From NCBI GenBank assembly GCA_015494065.1, contig WGCA01000017.1, forward strand, positions 1 to 61,294: a DNA stretch of 61,294 bases. The letters run 5' to 3'. Shown here in pieces: positions 49,250 through 60,944 of this stretch; within the stretch, counting starts at the first letter, position 1, and each line of letters begins with the position of its first letter. A program made the position numbers and the translations under genes. This stretch comes from Thermodesulfobacteriaceae bacterium (GTDB taxonomy: Bacteria > Desulfobacterota > Thermodesulfobacteria > Thermodesulfobacteriales > Thermodesulfatatoraceae). The notes below the pieces were generated by a model. The model saw only the letters and a program-made list of their open reading frames with translations. It searched no databases and was not told the DNA's origin.

Positions 49250-52200
49250 TTAAGCAGCCTGGACTCCTTCCACGGAAGAGGCTTTCTTCTCCTTCATATC
49301 GTAGTAGACGCGCCCTGTACCCGCCGGGATGAGCCGGCCGATAATGATGTTTTCCTTAAGGCCCCTTAGATAATCTACTTTCCCGGCTAGGGAGGCCTCC
49401 GTAAGCACTTTGGTGGTCTCCTGGAAAGAGGCCGCAGCCAGGAAACTCTCTACCGACAGAGAGGCCTTCGTGATCCCGAGGATAAGGGGCTCGGCCACCG
49501 CCGGCCGACCACCCTGGGCCAGGACCCGTTCGTTTTCTTCCTGGAACCGCACCTTATCCACCAGCTCTCCGATCATGAAATTGGTGTCTCCCACTTCCCT
49601 GATCTTTACCTTCTTCAGCATCTGGCGCACGATAATCTCAAAGTGCTTGTCGTTGATCCGCACCCCCTGGAGCCGGTAAACCTCCTGAATTTCCTCCACC
49701 AGGAACCGGGCCAGCCCCTTCACTCCCTTGACCCGCAGAATATCGTGCGGATTGGGCGACCCCTCAATCAAAGGCTCACCGGCCCGCACAAAGTCGCCTT
49801 CGTGTACCGCTATGTGTTTCCCCTTGGGAATCAGATACTCTTTGGGATCCCCGACTTCGGGCTGGATAATAATCTTACGCTTCCCTTTGATCTCTTTGTC
49901 AAAGTGGACCACGCCGTCGATCTCACTGATGATGGCAAACTCTTTGGGTTTACGCGCCTCAAAAAGCTCCGCTACCCGGGGCAGACCACCGGTAATGTCT
50001 TTGGTCTTGGTGGTTTCCCGCGGAATTTTGGCGATAATATCACCCGCCTTTACTTCGTCTCCCTCGTTGACGGTAAGGATAGCCCCTACCGGGAGGAGAT
50101 AGCGGGCGTAGCCCTTACCTGGAATCTTTATGGTACGACCCCTTTCGTCCTTGATTGAAATACGGGGCCTGTAGTCGGTGTGCTTATATTCTCTAACGAT
50201 AATGGAGACCTTACCGGTGATGGGGTCAGTCTTTTCGTCCACGGTCACCCCTTCGATAATGTCCCCGAATTTCACTTTCCCTGAGACCTCGGTAATGATG
50301 GGGATGGTAAACGGATCCCATTCCACCAGGAGATCACCGGGGTTGACCTTTTGTCCTTCCTCCACCAGGATGCGTGCCCCGTAAACCACGGGGTATCTCT
50401 CTTTCTCACGCCCATCCGGGGTGATGATCACGATTTCACCCTGGCGGTTCATGGCAATGAGGTACCCTTCTTCGGTGCGTACGGTGCGCAGGTTCTCAAA
50501 CTTGACGATCCCCTGGCTCTGAGCCCGGTGTTCACTCTGCTCCGCCGCCCTGCTGGCCGTACCACCGATGTGGAAAGTCCGCATGGTAAGCTGAGTCCCC
50601 GGCTCTCCGATGGATTGCGCCGCGATTACCCCTACAGCCTCCCCGATCTCCACCATGCGCCCCGTGGCCAGGTCCCGACCGTAACACTTGGCGCAAACCC
50701 CATATTTACTCTGACAGGTCAATACCGACCTGATGGTCACCTTTTCGATACCCGCGTCCCGCATCCGCGCCACCGCTTCTTCGTCAATCTCTTCGTTGGC
50801 CTTGACCAAGACCTCACCGGTCACAGGATCTACCACGTCTTCCAAAGCCACTCTTCCCAATACCCGGTCCCACACCGGTTCGATGATTTCTCCGCCTTCA
50901 ATCAGGTGGCCGACTTCTATACCGTCAATGGTCTGACAATCCTCTTCGGTGATGGTGCAATCCTGGGCCACGTCCACCAAACGACGGGTAAGGTAACCGG
51001 CGTTGGCCGTCTTAAGGGCGGTGTCAGCCAACCCTTTACGCGCTCCGTGGGTGGAGATGAAGTACTCCAATACCGAAAGCCCCTCTCTAAAATTACTCTT
51101 AATGGGGGTTTCGATAATTTCGCCGGTGGGTTTGGCCATCAAACCCCGCATACCAGCGAGCTGACGAATCTGGTCCTTAGAACCACGGGCCCCAGAGTAG
51201 GCCATGATATAGACCGGGTTCCCGCTGGGACCAACCACCTTCTTGCCGTCCGGGCCCACGTATTCCTTGGTTTCCATCTCTTTAATCATCTCTTCCGTGA
51301 CTTTCTCCGTTACCGTGGCCCAAACGTCTACCACCTTGTTATAACGCTCACCGTCGGTAATGAGACCTTCCTGATATTGACGCCAGATCTCCTGGACCTT
51401 CCGTTCCGCTTCCTCCAGGAGCTCCTTCTTGCGGCTGGGGATGTGAAGGTTATCCACACAGATAGAGAGCGCAGCCTTGGTGGCGAAATAATAGCCCATG
51501 TCTTTCATCCTGTCCGCAAAGATGACCGTCTTCTTCGCTCCAGCCCGCCGGTAAGAAAGATCGATGAGTTTCTGTAGGGCCTTTTTGGCCAGGGGTTTGT
51601 TGTATTCTTCAAACTTGATTTCTTCCGGCACAATGGTGGAAAAGATGACCCTGCCGATGGTAGTATCCACCAGCTTGCCGTTCATCCGGACCTTAACCTT
51701 GGCCTGAAGGTCAACGGCTCCCTCTTCGTAAGCCAGGATGGCTTCTTCACGGCTTGCGAAAACCTTGCCCTCTCCTTTGGCAAAGGGACGTTCTTCCGTG
51801 ATGTAATAAAGCCCCAAGACCATGTCCTGGGTCGGGTAGACCACCGGGATCCCGTTGGCCGGGAGCAGGATATTATTGGTGGATAGGAGCAGGACCCGGC
51901 ATTCCGTCTGGGCTTCCACCGAAAGGGGCACGTGGACCGCCATCTGGTCACCGTCAAAATCGGCGTTATAAGCCACGCAGACCAGAGGATGGAGCTGGAT
52001 GGCCTTAGAATCGATGAGGATGGGCTCAAAGGCCTGGATCCCCAACCGGTGCAAGGTAGGGGCCCGGTTCAGCATAATCGGGTGTTCTTTTACGATCTCC
52101 TCCAGGGCGTCCCAGATAAGGGGATCCTCTTTCTCCACCATCTTCTTGGCGCTTTTGATGGTGGTGACGTGCCCGTTCTTTTCCAGCCAGTGATAAATAA

Positions 52201-53338
52201 AGGGTTTGAAGAGCTCAAGCGCCATCTTTTTGGGCAGACCGCACTGGTGCATCCGCAGCTCCGGACCAACCACGATCACGGAACGACCCGAGTAATCCAC
52301 CCGTTTGCCCAGGAGATTCTGCCGAAAACGCCCCTGTTTCCCTTTGAGCATATCGGAAAGGGACTTAAGCGGCCTGCGGTTCGGACCGGTTACCGGGCGC
52401 CCCCGTCGGCCGTTGTCAAAGAGGGTATCCACCGCCTCCTGGAGCATGCGCATCTCGTTGCGAATGATGATATCCGGGGCCTCGAGGTCAATAAGCCGTT
52501 TGAGACGGTTGTTACGGTTGATCACCCGCCGGTAAAGATCGTTCAGATCAGAGGTGGCAAAACGTCCCCCTTCAAGAGGTACCAGCGGCCTCAGGTCAGG
52601 GGGAATAACCGGTACCACCTCAAGAATCATCCATTCCGGACGGTTACCTGACTCTTTAAGGGCCTCGACAATCCGCAACCGTTTGCCAAGCTTTTTGCGC
52701 TTGGCTTCACTCCGGGTCTTGGCCATTTCTTCCCGGAGTTCCCTGGAAAGCTCGTCCAGATTGAGGTTCTGAAGGAGGATCTTGATGGCCTCGGCCCCGA
52801 TGCCGATCTTAAACCGGGGCCCGTGTACGGCTAAAAGATTCTGATACTCTTCCTCGCTCAAGATCTTCCCTACCGGAACTTCCGGGATTTCGCTCTCCGT
52901 CACCACAAAGCTCTCGAAGTAGAGGACCTTCTCAAGCTCCTTTAAGGTCATGTCGAGCAGGGCCCCTATTTTGCTGGGGATACTGCGCAGAAACCAAATA
53001 TGGGCTACCGGGGCGGCCAGTTCGATGTGACCCATCCGTTCCCGCCGCACCTTGCTCTGGATAACTTCCACCCCGCATTTCTCACAGATAACCCCCCGGT
53101 GCTTCATGCGTTTGTATTTGCCGCAGAGGCATTCGTAATCCTTAACCGGACCAAATATTTTGGCACAGAAAAGCCCATCCCTTTCGGGCTTTAACGTCCG
53201 GTAGTTGATGGTCTCCGGTTTTTTGACCTCCCCGTGGCTCCATTCCCTGATCTTTTCCGGAGAGGCCAACCCAAGCCTCACCGCCTTTATGCTCATAGGG
53301 TCTTTGGGCTTGGTAAAATAAGAAAGGAGATCTTCCAT
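49250..53338 (-). CDS. rpoC: DNA-directed RNA polymerase subunit beta'
   Basis: A 1362-residue catalytic subunit. Zinc-binding [20 protein letters not shown] near the N-terminus, the active-site loop NADFDGDQM with its three catalytic Asp, the bridge/trigger region [20 protein letters not shown] and a second zinc cluster around [13 protein letters not shown] are all present. ATG 53338 (after GAGGGG at ~8 bases) is preferred to the GTG three codons upstream. It follows rpoB by 28 bases. Confidence 0.98.
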   Translation of the reverse strand: MEDLLSYFTKPKDPMSIKAVRLGLASPEKIREWSHGEVKKPETINYRTLKPERDGLFCAKIFGPVKDYECLCGKYKRMKHRGVICEKCGVEVIQSKVRRERMGHIELAAPVAHIWFLRSIPSKIGALLDMTLKELEKVLYFESFVVTESEIPEVPVGKILSEEEYQNLLAVHGPRFKIGIGAEAIKILLQNLNLDELSRELREEMAKTRSEAKRKKLGKRLRIVEALKESGNRPEWMILEVVPVIPPDLRPLVPLEGGRFATSDLNDLYRRVINRNNRLKRLIDLEAPDIIIRNEMRMLQEAVDTLFDNGRRGRPVTGPNRRPLKSLSDMLKGKQGRFRQNLLGKRVDYSGRSVIVVGPELRMHQCGLPKKMALELFKPFIYHWLEKNGHVTTIKSAKKMVEKEDPLIWDALEEIVKEHPIMLNRAPTLHRLGIQAFEPILIDSKAIQLHPLVCVAYNADFDGDQMAVHVPLSVEAQTECRVLLLSTNNILLPANGIPVVYPTQDMVLGLYYITEERPFAKGEGKVFASREEAILAYEEGAVDLQAKVKVRMNGKLVDTTIGRVIFSTIVPEEIKFEEYNKPLAKKALQKLIDLSYRRAGAKKTVIFADRMKDMGYYFATKAALSICVDNLHIPSRKKELLEEAERKVQEIWRQYQEGLITDGERYNKVVDVWATVTEKVTEEMIKEMETKEYVGPDGKKVVGPSGNPVYIMAYSGARGSKDQIRQLAGMRGLMAKPTGEIIETPIKSNFREGLSVLEYFISTHGARKGLADTALKTANAGYLTRRLVDVAQDCTITEEDCQTIDGIEVGHLIEGGEIIEPVWDRVLGRVALEDVVDPVTGEVLVKANEEIDEEAVARMRDAGIEKVTIRSVLTCQSKYGVCAKCYGRDLATGRMVEIGEAVGVIAAQSIGEPGTQLTMRTFHIGGTASRAAEQSEHRAQSQGIVKFENLRTVRTEEGYLIAMNRQGEIVIITPDGREKERYPVVYGARILVEEGQKVNPGDLLVEWDPFTIPIITEVSGKVKFGDIIEGVTVDEKTDPITGKVSIIVREYKHTDYRPRISIKDERGRTIKIPGKGYARYLLPVGAILTVNEGDEVKAGDIIAKIPRETTKTKDITGGLPRVAELFEARKPKEFAIISEIDGVVHFDKEIKGKRKIIIQPEVGDPKEYLIPKGKHIAVHEGDFVRAGEPLIEGSPNPHDILRVKGVKGLARFLVEEIQEVYRLQGVRINDKHFEIIVRQMLKKVKIREVGDTNFMIGELVDKVRFQEENERVLAQGGRPAVAEPLILGITKASLSVESFLAAASFQETTKVLTEASLAGKVDYLRGLKENIIIGRLIPAGTGRVYYDMKEKKASSVEGVQAA

Positions 53339-53366
53339 ATCTCTCACCCCTCAAAAGGTTTAAATT

Positions 53367-56300
53367 TTATTCTTCTTCAATCAGATCCACGTCCAAACAG
53401 AGCCCTTGAAGCTCTTTGACCAGCACCTTAAAGCTTTCAGGAAGCCCGGCCTCCAGGAAGTTATTCCCCTTGACAATACGCTCGTACATCCGGGTCCGAC
53501 CCGTCACATCGTCACTCTTGACGGTAAGGAACTCCTGCAAGGCGTAGGCCGCACCGTAAGCCTCCATCGCCCAGACTTCCATCTCTCCCAAGCGCTGCCC
53601 ACCAAACTGGGCCTTACCACCCAAGGGTTGCTGAGTGATAAGGGAGTAGGGACCAGTGGAACGGGCGTGGATCTTATCGTCCACCAGGTGGTGCAGTTTT
53701 AGCATGTACATATAACCCACCGTTACCGGCTCCCGGAAAGGTTCACCTGACATACCGTCGTAAAGCACCGTCTGACCTGTTTCCGAAAGACCCGCCAATT
53801 TCAGCCACTTCTTGATCTGAGGCTCCTTGGCCCCGTCAAAAACCGGGGTCGCCACCGGGATACCGTCTTTGAAAAGGGCTGCAAACTCAAGGATTTCCTC
53901 ATCGGTCTTGTCTTTGAGGAACTGTTCAAATTCTTCCGGACTAAAAATTTCGGCCAGCATCTGTTTTACCGCTTCTACTTGATAGGCCTGTGCCAGTTCC
54001 GCCACCTTGCGCCCGAGTTCCCGGGAGGCCCAGCCCAGATGGGTCTCCAGGATCTGCCCGATATTCATACGAGAGGGCACCCCCAGGGGCGAAAGGACCA
54101 TGTCTACCGGAGTCCCGTCAGGCAGATAGGGCATATCCTCGATGGGGACCACCTTGGACACCACCCCTTTGTTCCCGTGGCGCCCGGCCATCTTGTCTCC
54201 TGGCTGGAGCTTCCGCTTCATGGCCACGTAAACTTTAACGACCTTGAGCACCCCCGGAGGCAGCTCATCCCCCTTCTTCAAACGGTTAATACGTTCTTCA
54301 AACTGTTTGCGGATCTCAGCCTCCTTGGTCTCATAATCGCGCAAGATGTCCTCTACTACGGCATCTTTCTTGCGCCCACCAGAGGCAAGTTCCCGTACCT
54401 TGGCCAGCGGAATTTTGGCCAAAACTTCGGCGGTAATGGGTTCGCCTTTTTCGATAATCTTCTCTCCCCGCACCTCGATGGTAGCCGCGGCACTCTTACC
54501 CGTCAGGTGTTTTTCCAGGCGCTTGAGGGTGCTGCGCCGCAGGACCTCCAGAAAATCTTCCTGGTCTTTCAAGAGTTTGGCTATCTCCCGGTCCTCTATC
54601 TCCTTGGCCCGGGAGTCCTTCTCAATCCCCTTACGGGTAAAGACCTTGGCGTCTACCACTATCCCTTCAATGCCAGGGGGCACCCTCAAAGAAGTGTCTT
54701 TGACGTCGCTGGCCTTCTCCCCGAAGATGGCCCGCAGGAGCTTTTCTTCCGGAGAAAGCTGGGTTTCCCCTTTAGGAGTCACCTTTCCTACCAGGATGTC
54801 TCCGGGCTTTACGTAAGCCCCAATCTTTATAATACCGCTTTCATCCAGGCGCTCGAGCGCCTCTTCCCCCACGTTGGGGATGTCTCTAGTGATTTCCTCT
54901 TTGCCCAGTTTTGTTTCCCGGGCCACGCATTCAAATTCTTCTATGTGGATAGAGGTGAAGACGTCATCCCGGACGAGGCGTTCGGAAATCACGATGGAGT
55001 CTTCGAAGTTGTATCCCCGCCAGGGCATAAAGGCCACTAAAACGTTACGCCCCAAAGCAATCTCTCCCTTGCTGCAGGATGGACCATCAGCCAGCACTTC
55101 GCCCTTTTTCACCCGCTGGCCGATGCTGACCACCGGCTTTTGGGTAAAAGTGGTGTTCTGGTTGGATTTACGCCATTTGATCAGCTTGTAAATCTTGACT
55201 TCCGGTATTTCATCACCGTTTTCGCTCTCGTAACGCACCACCAACCTAGTGGCGTCAAGATCCTCCACCACCCCGTCTTTTTCCGCCATTATGACCAGCC
55301 CGGAGTCCCGGGCCACTATCTTTTCCATGCCGGTCCCCACCAAGGGGGCTTCGGTCTTTATCAGAGGCACCGCCTGCCGCTGCATGTTAGAACCCATCAG
55401 CGCCCGGTTGGCGTCGTCGTGCTCCAGGAAAGGAATAAGAGAAGAGGAAACACTCACCACCTGGGCCGGTACCAGATCTATGAAGTTGACGTCTTCCTTG
55501 CGGGCCATGATAAACTCACCCGCCTTACGAGCCGGCACCATCTCCTGGATAATGTTCCCCTCTTTGTCAATTTCTATGGTGGCCTGGGCAATGACGTAAT
55601 CCCCCTCGTCAAGGGCACTCATATAGACCACTTCGTCGGTGACCTTTCCGTCTACTACTTTGCGGTAAGGAGTTTCAATGAAACCGTAACGGTTCACTTT
55701 AGCGTAAGTGGTCAGCGAGACAATCAGACCGATATTGGGCCCTTCCGGGGTCTCAATGGGACAAATCCGCCCGTAGTGGGTGTGATGAACGTCACGAACT
55801 TCGAAACCGGCCCTCTCCCGGGTAAGACCCCCGGGACCCAAAGCCGAGAGACGACGCTTGTGCGTCATCATGGAAAGGGGGTTGGTCTGGTCCATGAACT
55901 GGGAAAGCTGGCCCTGGCCGAAAAATTCCCTGAAAGCAGAGGTAACCGGCTTGGGGTTTATTAGGTCGTTAGGCATCAAGGCCTCAACGTCCTGAAGGGT
56001 CATCCTTTCTTTGATGGCCCGTTCCATGCGCACCAGCCCCACCCGGCACTGGTTCTCCACCAGCTCTCCGACCGAGCGCACCCGACGGTTCCCCAGGTGA
56101 TCGATATCGTCCACCGGGCCCTGGGTCTCTTTGAGCTCGATAAGTTGTTTCAAAATGGCCAGAATGTCCTCTCTGGTAAGCACCCGGACGTTCATGGGGA
56201 TATCAAGCCCCAGCCGCTTGTTCATCTTGTAGCGACCGACTTCAGAGAGATCATAGGTGCTGGGGTCGAAAAAGAGGGAGTGGAAATAGGCGCGCGCTAC

Positions 56301-57464
56301 TTCTAAATTGGCTGGGCTTGAAGGTCTTAACCGACGGTAAATTTCTACCAGCGCCTCTTCCTGGGTATGCGCCTTATCCAGGGTAAGGGTATCCCGTAAG
56401 CAGGGGGTGTGGCGGAAAATGTCCATGAAAAGACATTCGACCTCGGTAATTCCTGCTTCCCTGAGCTTTTCCAGGATCTCTTTGGTAATAACCGTGTTAC
56501 AAGAGACAATTACCTCACCGGTGGCAGGGTCGATAATGTCCCGGGCCACTACCTTACCGATAAATTCTTCCTCCGGCACGGGAATGGTCTCAAGCCCCGC
56601 TTCCTGCAGACGACGCAGGGCAGCCTTGGTGATCTTGCGCCCACGCTTAACGATTACCTCTCCGGTCTCTGGATGATGGATATCAAGGGGGGCCTTCTGC
56701 CCGAGCAAGATTTCGGGATCTATCTTCTTTTCAATGCGGTTTTCGGCAATAAGGTATTTTTCAACGGGATAGAAATATGTGAGTATCTCTTCGGTGCTAA
56801 GCCCTAAGGCTTTTAAGAAAGTGGTCACCGGAAAACGCCGCCGTCGGTCAATCCTTACGTAAAGGTAGTCCCGGTGATCAAACTCAAAATCAAGCCACGA
56901 ACCCCGCACCGGAATCACCCGCGCGAAATAAAGGACCTTCCCGCTGGCATGAGACTTTCCCTTGTCATGATCGAAAAATATCCCCGGTGAGCGCTGAAGC
57001 TGATTCACTACCACCCTTTCGGTACCGTTGATGATAAAAATGCCGTCTTCGGTCATCAAAGGGACGGTACCGAAATAGATCTCTTGCTCCTTGATGTCAC
57101 GAATACTCTTGTCCCCGGTATCAGGATCAACATCGTAGGTCAGGAGTCTAACCCTTAAACGCATAGGGGCTTCGTAAGTAAGCCCCTTCTCCCGGCATTC
57201 ATCGGGACTATATTTCGGGGGAAGGATGGTATAGTCGACAAATTCCAATTCACAGGTCCCCGTATAATCCGTGATGGGGAAAACACTCTTTAAGGCCCCT
57301 TGAATCCCTACGTCTTCCCGGGCCTCCGGTGCCACGTCCGCCTGCAAGAAACGCTTGTAAGATTCCTTTTGGATTGCTATGAGATAAGGAACCTCAAGCA
57401 AAGGTTTTACCCGCCCAAAGTTTTTGCGCACACGCCCAGGAATAATGGTAAGCTCGTTTGACAT
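53367..57464 (-). CDS. rpoB: DNA-directed RNA polymerase subunit beta
   Basis: A 1365-residue subunit. The rifampicin region is present as [67 protein letters not shown], with no obvious resistance change. [17 protein letters not shown] and the C-terminal [28 protein letters not shown] are further marks. ATG 57464 with AGGGGAGG upstream is chosen over an in-frame TTG 7 codons earlier. Confidence 0.98.
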   Translation of the reverse strand: MSNELTIIPGRVRKNFGRVKPLLEVPYLIAIQKESYKRFLQADVAPEAREDVGIQGALKSVFPITDYTGTCELEFVDYTILPPKYSPDECREKGLTYEAPMRLRVRLLTYDVDPDTGDKSIRDIKEQEIYFGTVPLMTEDGIFIINGTERVVVNQLQRSPGIFFDHDKGKSHASGKVLYFARVIPVRGSWLDFEFDHRDYLYVRIDRRRRFPVTTFLKALGLSTEEILTYFYPVEKYLIAENRIEKKIDPEILLGQKAPLDIHHPETGEVIVKRGRKITKAALRRLQEAGLETIPVPEEEFIGKVVARDIIDPATGEVIVSCNTVITKEILEKLREAGITEVECLFMDIFRHTPCLRDTLTLDKAHTQEEALVEIYRRLRPSSPANLEVARAYFHSLFFDPSTYDLSEVGRYKMNKRLGLDIPMNVRVLTREDILAILKQLIELKETQGPVDDIDHLGNRRVRSVGELVENQCRVGLVRMERAIKERMTLQDVEALMPNDLINPKPVTSAFREFFGQGQLSQFMDQTNPLSMMTHKRRLSALGPGGLTRERAGFEVRDVHHTHYGRICPIETPEGPNIGLIVSLTTYAKVNRYGFIETPYRKVVDGKVTDEVVYMSALDEGDYVIAQATIEIDKEGNIIQEMVPARKAGEFIMARKEDVNFIDLVPAQVVSVSSSLIPFLEHDDANRALMGSNMQRQAVPLIKTEAPLVGTGMEKIVARDSGLVIMAEKDGVVEDLDATRLVVRYESENGDEIPEVKIYKLIKWRKSNQNTTFTQKPVVSIGQRVKKGEVLADGPSCSKGEIALGRNVLVAFMPWRGYNFEDSIVISERLVRDDVFTSIHIEEFECVARETKLGKEEITRDIPNVGEEALERLDESGIIKIGAYVKPGDILVGKVTPKGETQLSPEEKLLRAIFGEKASDVKDTSLRVPPGIEGIVVDAKVFTRKGIEKDSRAKEIEDREIAKLLKDQEDFLEVLRRSTLKRLEKHLTGKSAAATIEVRGEKIIEKGEPITAEVLAKIPLAKVRELASGGRKKDAVVEDILRDYETKEAEIRKQFEERINRLKKGDELPPGVLKVVKVYVAMKRKLQPGDKMAGRHGNKGVVSKVVPIEDMPYLPDGTPVDMVLSPLGVPSRMNIGQILETHLGWASRELGRKVAELAQAYQVEAVKQMLAEIFSPEEFEQFLKDKTDEEILEFAALFKDGIPVATPVFDGAKEPQIKKWLKLAGLSETGQTVLYDGMSGEPFREPVTVGYMYMLKLHHLVDDKIHARSTGPYSLITQQPLGGKAQFGGQRLGEMEVWAMEAYGAAYALQEFLTVKSDDVTGRTRMYERIVKGNNFLEAGLPESFKVLVKELQGLCLDVDLIEEE

Positions 57465-57500
57465 AGGCTTTTTGCCTCCCCTCAAAAATATATAAACACA

Positions 57501-57540
57501 AGACGGGACCTTCTCCTTCTTTGAGGAGAGGTCCCTGTCT
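57501..57540 (-). promoter_or_regulatory. Hairpin between rplL and rpoB (attenuator or processing site)
   Basis: AGAC-GGGACC (57501-57510) pairs with GGTCCC and GTCT (57530-57540), continued by TCTCC/GGAGA with one-base bulges. The following minus-strand sequence is only moderately T-rich. Partial attenuation or RNase III processing at this site separates ribosomal protein and polymerase expression in E. coli; a similar role is inferred. Confidence 0.6.
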
Positions 57541-57563
57541 TATATACTATAAAACCCTAATTT

Positions 57564-57953
57564 TTACTTAATTTCAACCTTAGCGCCGGCCTCCTCAAGA
57601 CGCTTTTTGAGTTCCTCAGCCTCTTCCTTAGAGACCCCTTCCTTGACCGGCTTGGGCGCGCTTTCAACCAACTCCTTGGCCTCTTTCAGACCAAGACCGG
57701 TAATAGCCCGTACTTCCTTGATAACCTGTATTTTATTCCCTGTTACCCCGGCCAAAATGACGTCAAATTCCGTCTTCTCTTCCGCCGGAGCCGCTTCAGC
57801 CCCAGGGGCTGCCCCCGAAGCCGCTGCTACCGCCGCTACCGGCGCCGCGGCTGAAACCCCGAACTTCTCTTCCAGTTCTTTGATGAACTCGGCCAGTTCA
57901 AGGACCGTCATGTTGCTGATAAATTCGATTACTTCTTCCTTAGTTACCGCCAT
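57564..57953 (-). CDS. rplL: 50S ribosomal protein L7/L12
   Basis: A 129-residue stalk protein: N-terminal dimerisation helix ([26 protein letters not shown]), Ala-rich hinge ([18 protein letters not shown]...) and C-terminal factor-binding domain [45 protein letters not shown]. Located directly after rplJ, as always. Confidence 0.98.
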   Translation of the reverse strand: MAVTKEEVIEFISNMTVLELAEFIKELEEKFGVSAAAPVAAVAAASGAAPGAEAAPAEEKTEFDVILAGVTGNKIQVIKEVRAITGLGLKEAKELVESAPKPVKEGVSKEEAEELKKRLEEAGAKVEIK

Positions 57954-57975
57954 CTTTTCTCCTCCTACTCAAAAT

Positions 57976-58506
57976 TTAGCTGGCCTCTGCGGCCTTCTTT
58001 TCTTTAATAGCGTTCAAGGCGTACAAGAAATTACGCGGCACCGCCGCTAAGAGCTGAACAAACTGGGCCATAGGCGCCTGTAACAGACCAAGGAGTTGCG
58101 CCAGCAAGACCTCCCGCGGAGGCACTTTAGCCAGGGCCTCAAGGGAAGAGGCCTCAAGGGGTTTGCCCCCAAGTACTCCACCACGGTTGATCAGACTCTC
58201 GTGTTCCTTGGCGAACTCCACCAAAACTTTAGCGACCGCCACCGGGTCCTCGTAACAGATGGCAACCCCGGTAGGCCCCTCGATAAACTGCTGCAAGGGC
58301 TCAGCAGGGGTCCCACTACTGGCCAGCCGCAGCAGCGTGTTTTTGACTACCTGATAACGGGCTCCCGCCTCACGTAGAGCCTTACGCAACTGATTACTCT
58401 CTTCGGCCGTCATCTTGTGAAAGGTGGTCACAAAAACGGCGGGAACTTCTTCAAATTCCTTGCGGAGCTTCTGGACAATCTCTTCTTTCTGTTTACGTGT
58501 TAACAA
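57976..58506 (-). CDS. rplJ: 50S ribosomal protein L10
   Basis: A 176-residue stalk base that binds 23S rRNA and carries L12 dimers through its C-terminal helix. RKQKEEIVQKLRKEFEEVPAVFVTTFHKMTAEESNQLRKALREAGARYQVVKNTLLRLA is typical. The start is a TTG at 58506, 4 bases after GGGGGGAG; an ATG at 58510 is in another frame with an immediate stop. Expression is probably autoregulated through the upstream leader. Confidence 0.96.
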   Translation of the reverse strand: MLTRKQKEEIVQKLRKEFEEVPAVFVTTFHKMTAEESNQLRKALREAGARYQVVKNTLLRLASSGTPAEPLQQFIEGPTGVAICYEDPVAVAKVLVEFAKEHESLINRGGVLGGKPLEASSLEALAKVPPREVLLAQLLGLLQAPMAQFVQLLAAVPRNFLYALNAIKEKKAAEAS

Positions 58507-58521
58507 ACATCTCCCCCCTTT

Positions 58522-58675
58522 CCTTTGACATTTAGTATGTCAAAGGCAGAGGCCACCCACGGTCTCGGTAGGCCGGAAGCTATCCTTCCGATTAAACACC
58601 CTGGGTGTACCTACTGTCTTTGACTGGCCGCCTAAACGGCCTGTGACCTCCCGGGGGACCCTGACCGGGAAATCA
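58522..58675 (-). promoter_or_regulatory. Ribosomal protein L10 leader
   Basis: The 176-base gap before rplJ holds the conserved leader with CCTACCGAGAC (58573-58563) pairing to AGTAGG near 58615, hairpins CACCC/GGGTG (58597-58607) and GGAAG/CTTCC (about 58575-58589), and an outer helix. This is the known L10(L12)4-binding autoregulatory element. A 10-base hairpin CCTTTGACAT/ATGTCAAAGG (58546-58522) lies just before the Shine-Dalgarno sequence and competes with the outer helix. Family recognition is by eye. Confidence 0.75.
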
Positions 58676-58682
58676 CTAACCT

Positions 58683-59399
58683 TTAATCACGACCATATTT
58701 TTCCAGCAAGTTTTTGACGTCCGCCGGATCAACCTTAATCCCCGGGCCCATCGTGGTGGAAATAGCAATATTTTTTATGTATTGCCCTTTGGCACCCGAG
58801 GGTTTGGCCTTAATCAGAGCGTCAAAGAAGGCCGCCAAGTTTTCTAATATCTTTTCCGGCCCAAAAGACACCCTGCCCACCGGGGCGTGCACCACGCCCG
58901 CCCGGTCGACCTTAAAATCCACCTTACCGGCCTTGATTTCCTTGACCGCCTTGGCTACGTCCCAGGTTACCGTGCCGGTTTTGGCGCTGGGCATGAGCCC
59001 CCGTGGCCCCAGAATTTTTCCGATCCGTCCCACCAGCGGCATCATATCAGGAGTAGCCACGGCCTTATCAAAATCAAGCCAACCTTCTTGAATCTTCTTG
59101 ATCAAATCTTCCGCCCCCACGTAATCTGCGCCCGCGGCCTCAGCTTCTTTGGCTTTGTCTCCCTTGGCAAAGACCACGACCCGGGGGGATTTGCCGGTAC
59201 CGTGGGGCAAGACCACCGAACCGCGTACCATCTGATCCGCGTGGCGGGGATCAACCCCCAACACCACCGCCACGTCTACACTTTCATCAAATTTGGCGTA
59301 GGCGGTATCTAGCGCCAGTTTGACCGCCTCTTCGAAACTATACCGTTTGGTACGATCTATCTTGGCCCGCGCATCGTTATACCTTTTCCCTCGCGCCAT
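58683..59399 (-). CDS. rplA: 50S ribosomal protein L1
   Basis: A 238-residue protein of the L1 stalk: [52 protein letters not shown], then [46 protein letters not shown]. It binds 23S rRNA and in many bacteria represses its own operon. Six bases separate it from rplK. Confidence 0.98.
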   Translation of the reverse strand: MARGKRYNDARAKIDRTKRYSFEEAVKLALDTAYAKFDESVDVAVVLGVDPRHADQMVRGSVVLPHGTGKSPRVVVFAKGDKAKEAEAAGADYVGAEDLIKKIQEGWLDFDKAVATPDMMPLVGRIGKILGPRGLMPSAKTGTVTWDVAKAVKEIKAGKVDFKVDRAGVVHAPVGRVSFGPEKILENLAAFFDALIKAKPSGAKGQYIKNIAISTTMGPGIKVDPADVKNLLEKYGRD

Positions 59400-59405
59400 A
59401 GCTCA

Positions 59406-59834
59406 TTACCCCTCAACTATTTCTATCCCCATGCTTCTAGCGGTACCCTCAATGGTACGCATAGCCGCCTCAAGGTCCGCTGCCTGTAAATCTGGCATCT
59501 TTATCTTGGCAATCTCCTCCACCTGTTTCCGCGTAACCTTGCCCACGATCTGGCGTTTGGGGTCCGAAGCCCCTTTCTCAATCCCCGCCGCCTTTTTGAG
59601 AAGGACCGAAGCCGGTGGGGTTTTAAGGATAAAAGTAAAGGAACGATCGGCGTAGACGGTAATAACCGCCGGAATGATCATCCCTTCCTGGCCTTTGGTC
59701 TTGGCGTTAAAGGCCTTACAAAACTCCATAATATTTACACCGTGCTGACCAAGCGCAGGTCCTACCGGAGGAGAAGGATTGGCCTGCCCAGCCGGAAGCT
59801 GCAATTTAATTACCGCAATTACCTTCTTGGCCAT
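59406..59834 (-). CDS. rplK: 50S ribosomal protein L11
   Basis: A 142-residue protein of the GTPase-associated centre: [38 protein letters not shown] is the N-terminal thiostrepton-site region, with the C-terminal RNA-binding domain after residue 75. It is the substrate of the PrmA encoded at 40730-41539. Confidence 0.98.
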   Translation of the reverse strand: MAKKVIAVIKLQLPAGQANPSPPVGPALGQHGVNIMEFCKAFNAKTKGQEGMIIPAVITVYADRSFTFILKTPPASVLLKKAAGIEKGASDPKRQIVGKVTRKQVEEIAKIKMPDLQAADLEAAMRTIEGTARSMGIEIVEG

Positions 59835-59847
59835 CTTACCTCACCCC

Positions 59848-60375
59848 TTAAATTTTCTGTACGTGCGCAAATTCCAATTCCACGGGCGTCTCCCGCCCAA
59901 AAATGCTCACCAAAACCCGCACCTTCCCTTTATCTGGTTTCACCTCTTCTACCACCCCGTGGAAATTAGCGAAAGGCCCCTGAATCACCCGTACCCGATC
60001 CCCGGGTTCGAACTGATAACGGGGCTTGGGCTTGATCTCTGTCACCCGCAGACGTTCAAGAATCTTCTGGGCCTCTTCTTCCCGCAACGGTTGCGGGCTC
60101 TTACCCCCCATAAAGCCCACCACTTTGTCTACCTTCTGTATGACCTCAAAAACTTCTGGATCCGGTTCAGCGCGGACCAATAAATAACCAGGATAAAATT
60201 TGCGCGCCACCGGCCCTGAAGGAAGACCGATAATTTCAATGATCTTTTCCGGCGGAACCACTATTTCTGAAACTTTATCTTTAAAACCCGCCTCTTCTAA
60301 GGCTTCTTCGATCTTTTTCTTTAACTCTTTTTCAAAACCCGCAAAAACGTGCACTACGTACCACTGCTGCGCCAT
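59848..60375 (-). CDS. nusG: Transcription termination/antitermination factor NusG
   Basis: A 175-residue factor: NGN domain (MAQQWYVVHVFAGFEKELKKKIEE...GYLLVRAEPDPEVFEVIQKVDKVVGFMGG) and KOW domain (FEPGDRVRVIQGPFANFHGVVEEVKPDKGKVRVLVSIFGRETPVELEFAHVQKI). ATG 60375 is used; a longer in-frame reading overlaps secE and is not conserved. The gap to secE is one base and the Shine-Dalgarno sequence is weak, so translation is coupled. Confidence 0.97.
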   Translation of the reverse strand: MAQQWYVVHVFAGFEKELKKKIEEALEEAGFKDKVSEIVVPPEKIIEIIGLPSGPVARKFYPGYLLVRAEPDPEVFEVIQKVDKVVGFMGGKSPQPLREEEAQKILERLRVTEIKPKPRYQFEPGDRVRVIQGPFANFHGVVEEVKPDKGKVRVLVSIFGRETPVELEFAHVQKI

Positions 60376-60376
60376 C

Positions 60377-60658
60377 TTAATAAACCAACCATTGAACAAT
60401 TTTTGAAAGGATCGCGTCCACCATGCCGAGATAGAAAGCAATGAACAAGGTAAAACTGATGACCGCCGTGGTGGTGGCCACCGTCTCCTTACGCGACGGC
60501 CATGTTATCTTTTTAAATTCGACCTTCACTTCATAGAGAAATTGTTTGGCCCGCGTGATAAAGTTGGCTTCCTTTTGCAGGGGAACCACCTTGGCTGACT
60601 TTTCAGCCTCCGGTGGCAACTTTAAGGCCCTTTTTTTGCGCGTCCTTCTCTTGGCCAT
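60377..60658 (-). CDS. secE: Preprotein translocase subunit SecE
   Basis: A 93-residue single-spanning subunit of SecYEG. A Lys/Arg-rich N-terminus (MAKRRTRKKRALKLPPEAEKS) is followed by the amphipathic ARQFLYEVKVEFKKITWPSRKETVATT-type segment (here starting RAKQFLYEV) and a membrane helix (about 62-88). KKITWPSRKE is the family hallmark. Confidence 0.97.
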   Translation of the reverse strand: MAKRRTRKKRALKLPPEAEKSAKVVPLQKEANFITRAKQFLYEVKVEFKKITWPSRKETVATTTAVISFTLFIAFYLGMVDAILSKIVQWLVY

Positions 60659-60682
60659 TTACCTTCCTTTAAACAAGAAAAA

Positions 60683-60759
60683 TGGCAGGCCAGGAGGGAT
60701 TCGAACCCCCAACCCCCGGATTTGGAGTCCGGTGCTCTAGCCGTTCGAGCTACTGGCCT
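60683..60759 (-). tRNA. tRNA-Trp (CCA anticodon)
   Basis: A 77-base cloverleaf on the minus strand: acceptor AGGCCAG pairs with CTGGCCT, G73 and an encoded CCA follow, the anticodon loop reads CTCCAAA with anticodon CCA, and the T-loop is GGTTCGAATCC-like. It sits between rpmG and secE, the usual position for tRNA-Trp in this operon. Confidence 0.97.
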
Positions 60760-60762
60760 GCG

Positions 60763-60933
60763 CTATTTACCCTTAACTTCCCGGTGAACCGTATGTTTAC
60801 GATCCCACGGGCAATATTTTCTAAGCTCTAAACGATCAGGCGTGTTACGCCTGTTCTTAGTGGTCGTATAATTCCGCCGCTTACACTCCGTGCACTGCAG
60901 ATGGATTATAACGCGCACGTCAGATTTTGCCAT
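60763..60933 (-). CDS. rpmG: 50S ribosomal protein L33
   Basis: A short gene of 56 residues: [20 protein letters not shown], then [20 protein letters not shown] and [16 protein letters not shown]. This is a standard L33 with [22 protein letters not shown] conserved. The first zinc knuckle (C14, C17) is intact but the second reads CPWD (C41, D44), so one Cys of the zinc ribbon is missing. It lies between tuf and tRNA-Trp. Confidence 0.95.
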   Translation of the reverse strand: MAKSDVRVIIHLQCTECKRRNYTTTKNRRNTPDRLELRKYCPWDRKHTVHREVKGK

Positions 60934-60944
60934 CGCTTAACCCT

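Noticed and set aside
49250-57464. Split or rearranged rpoB/rpoC
   Set aside because: Both subunits are full length, in standard order and with all catalytic motifs.
58493-58510. Five-codon ORF overlapping the rplJ start
   Set aside because: Its ATG directly follows the Shine-Dalgarno sequence with no spacing, so initiation there is unlikely.
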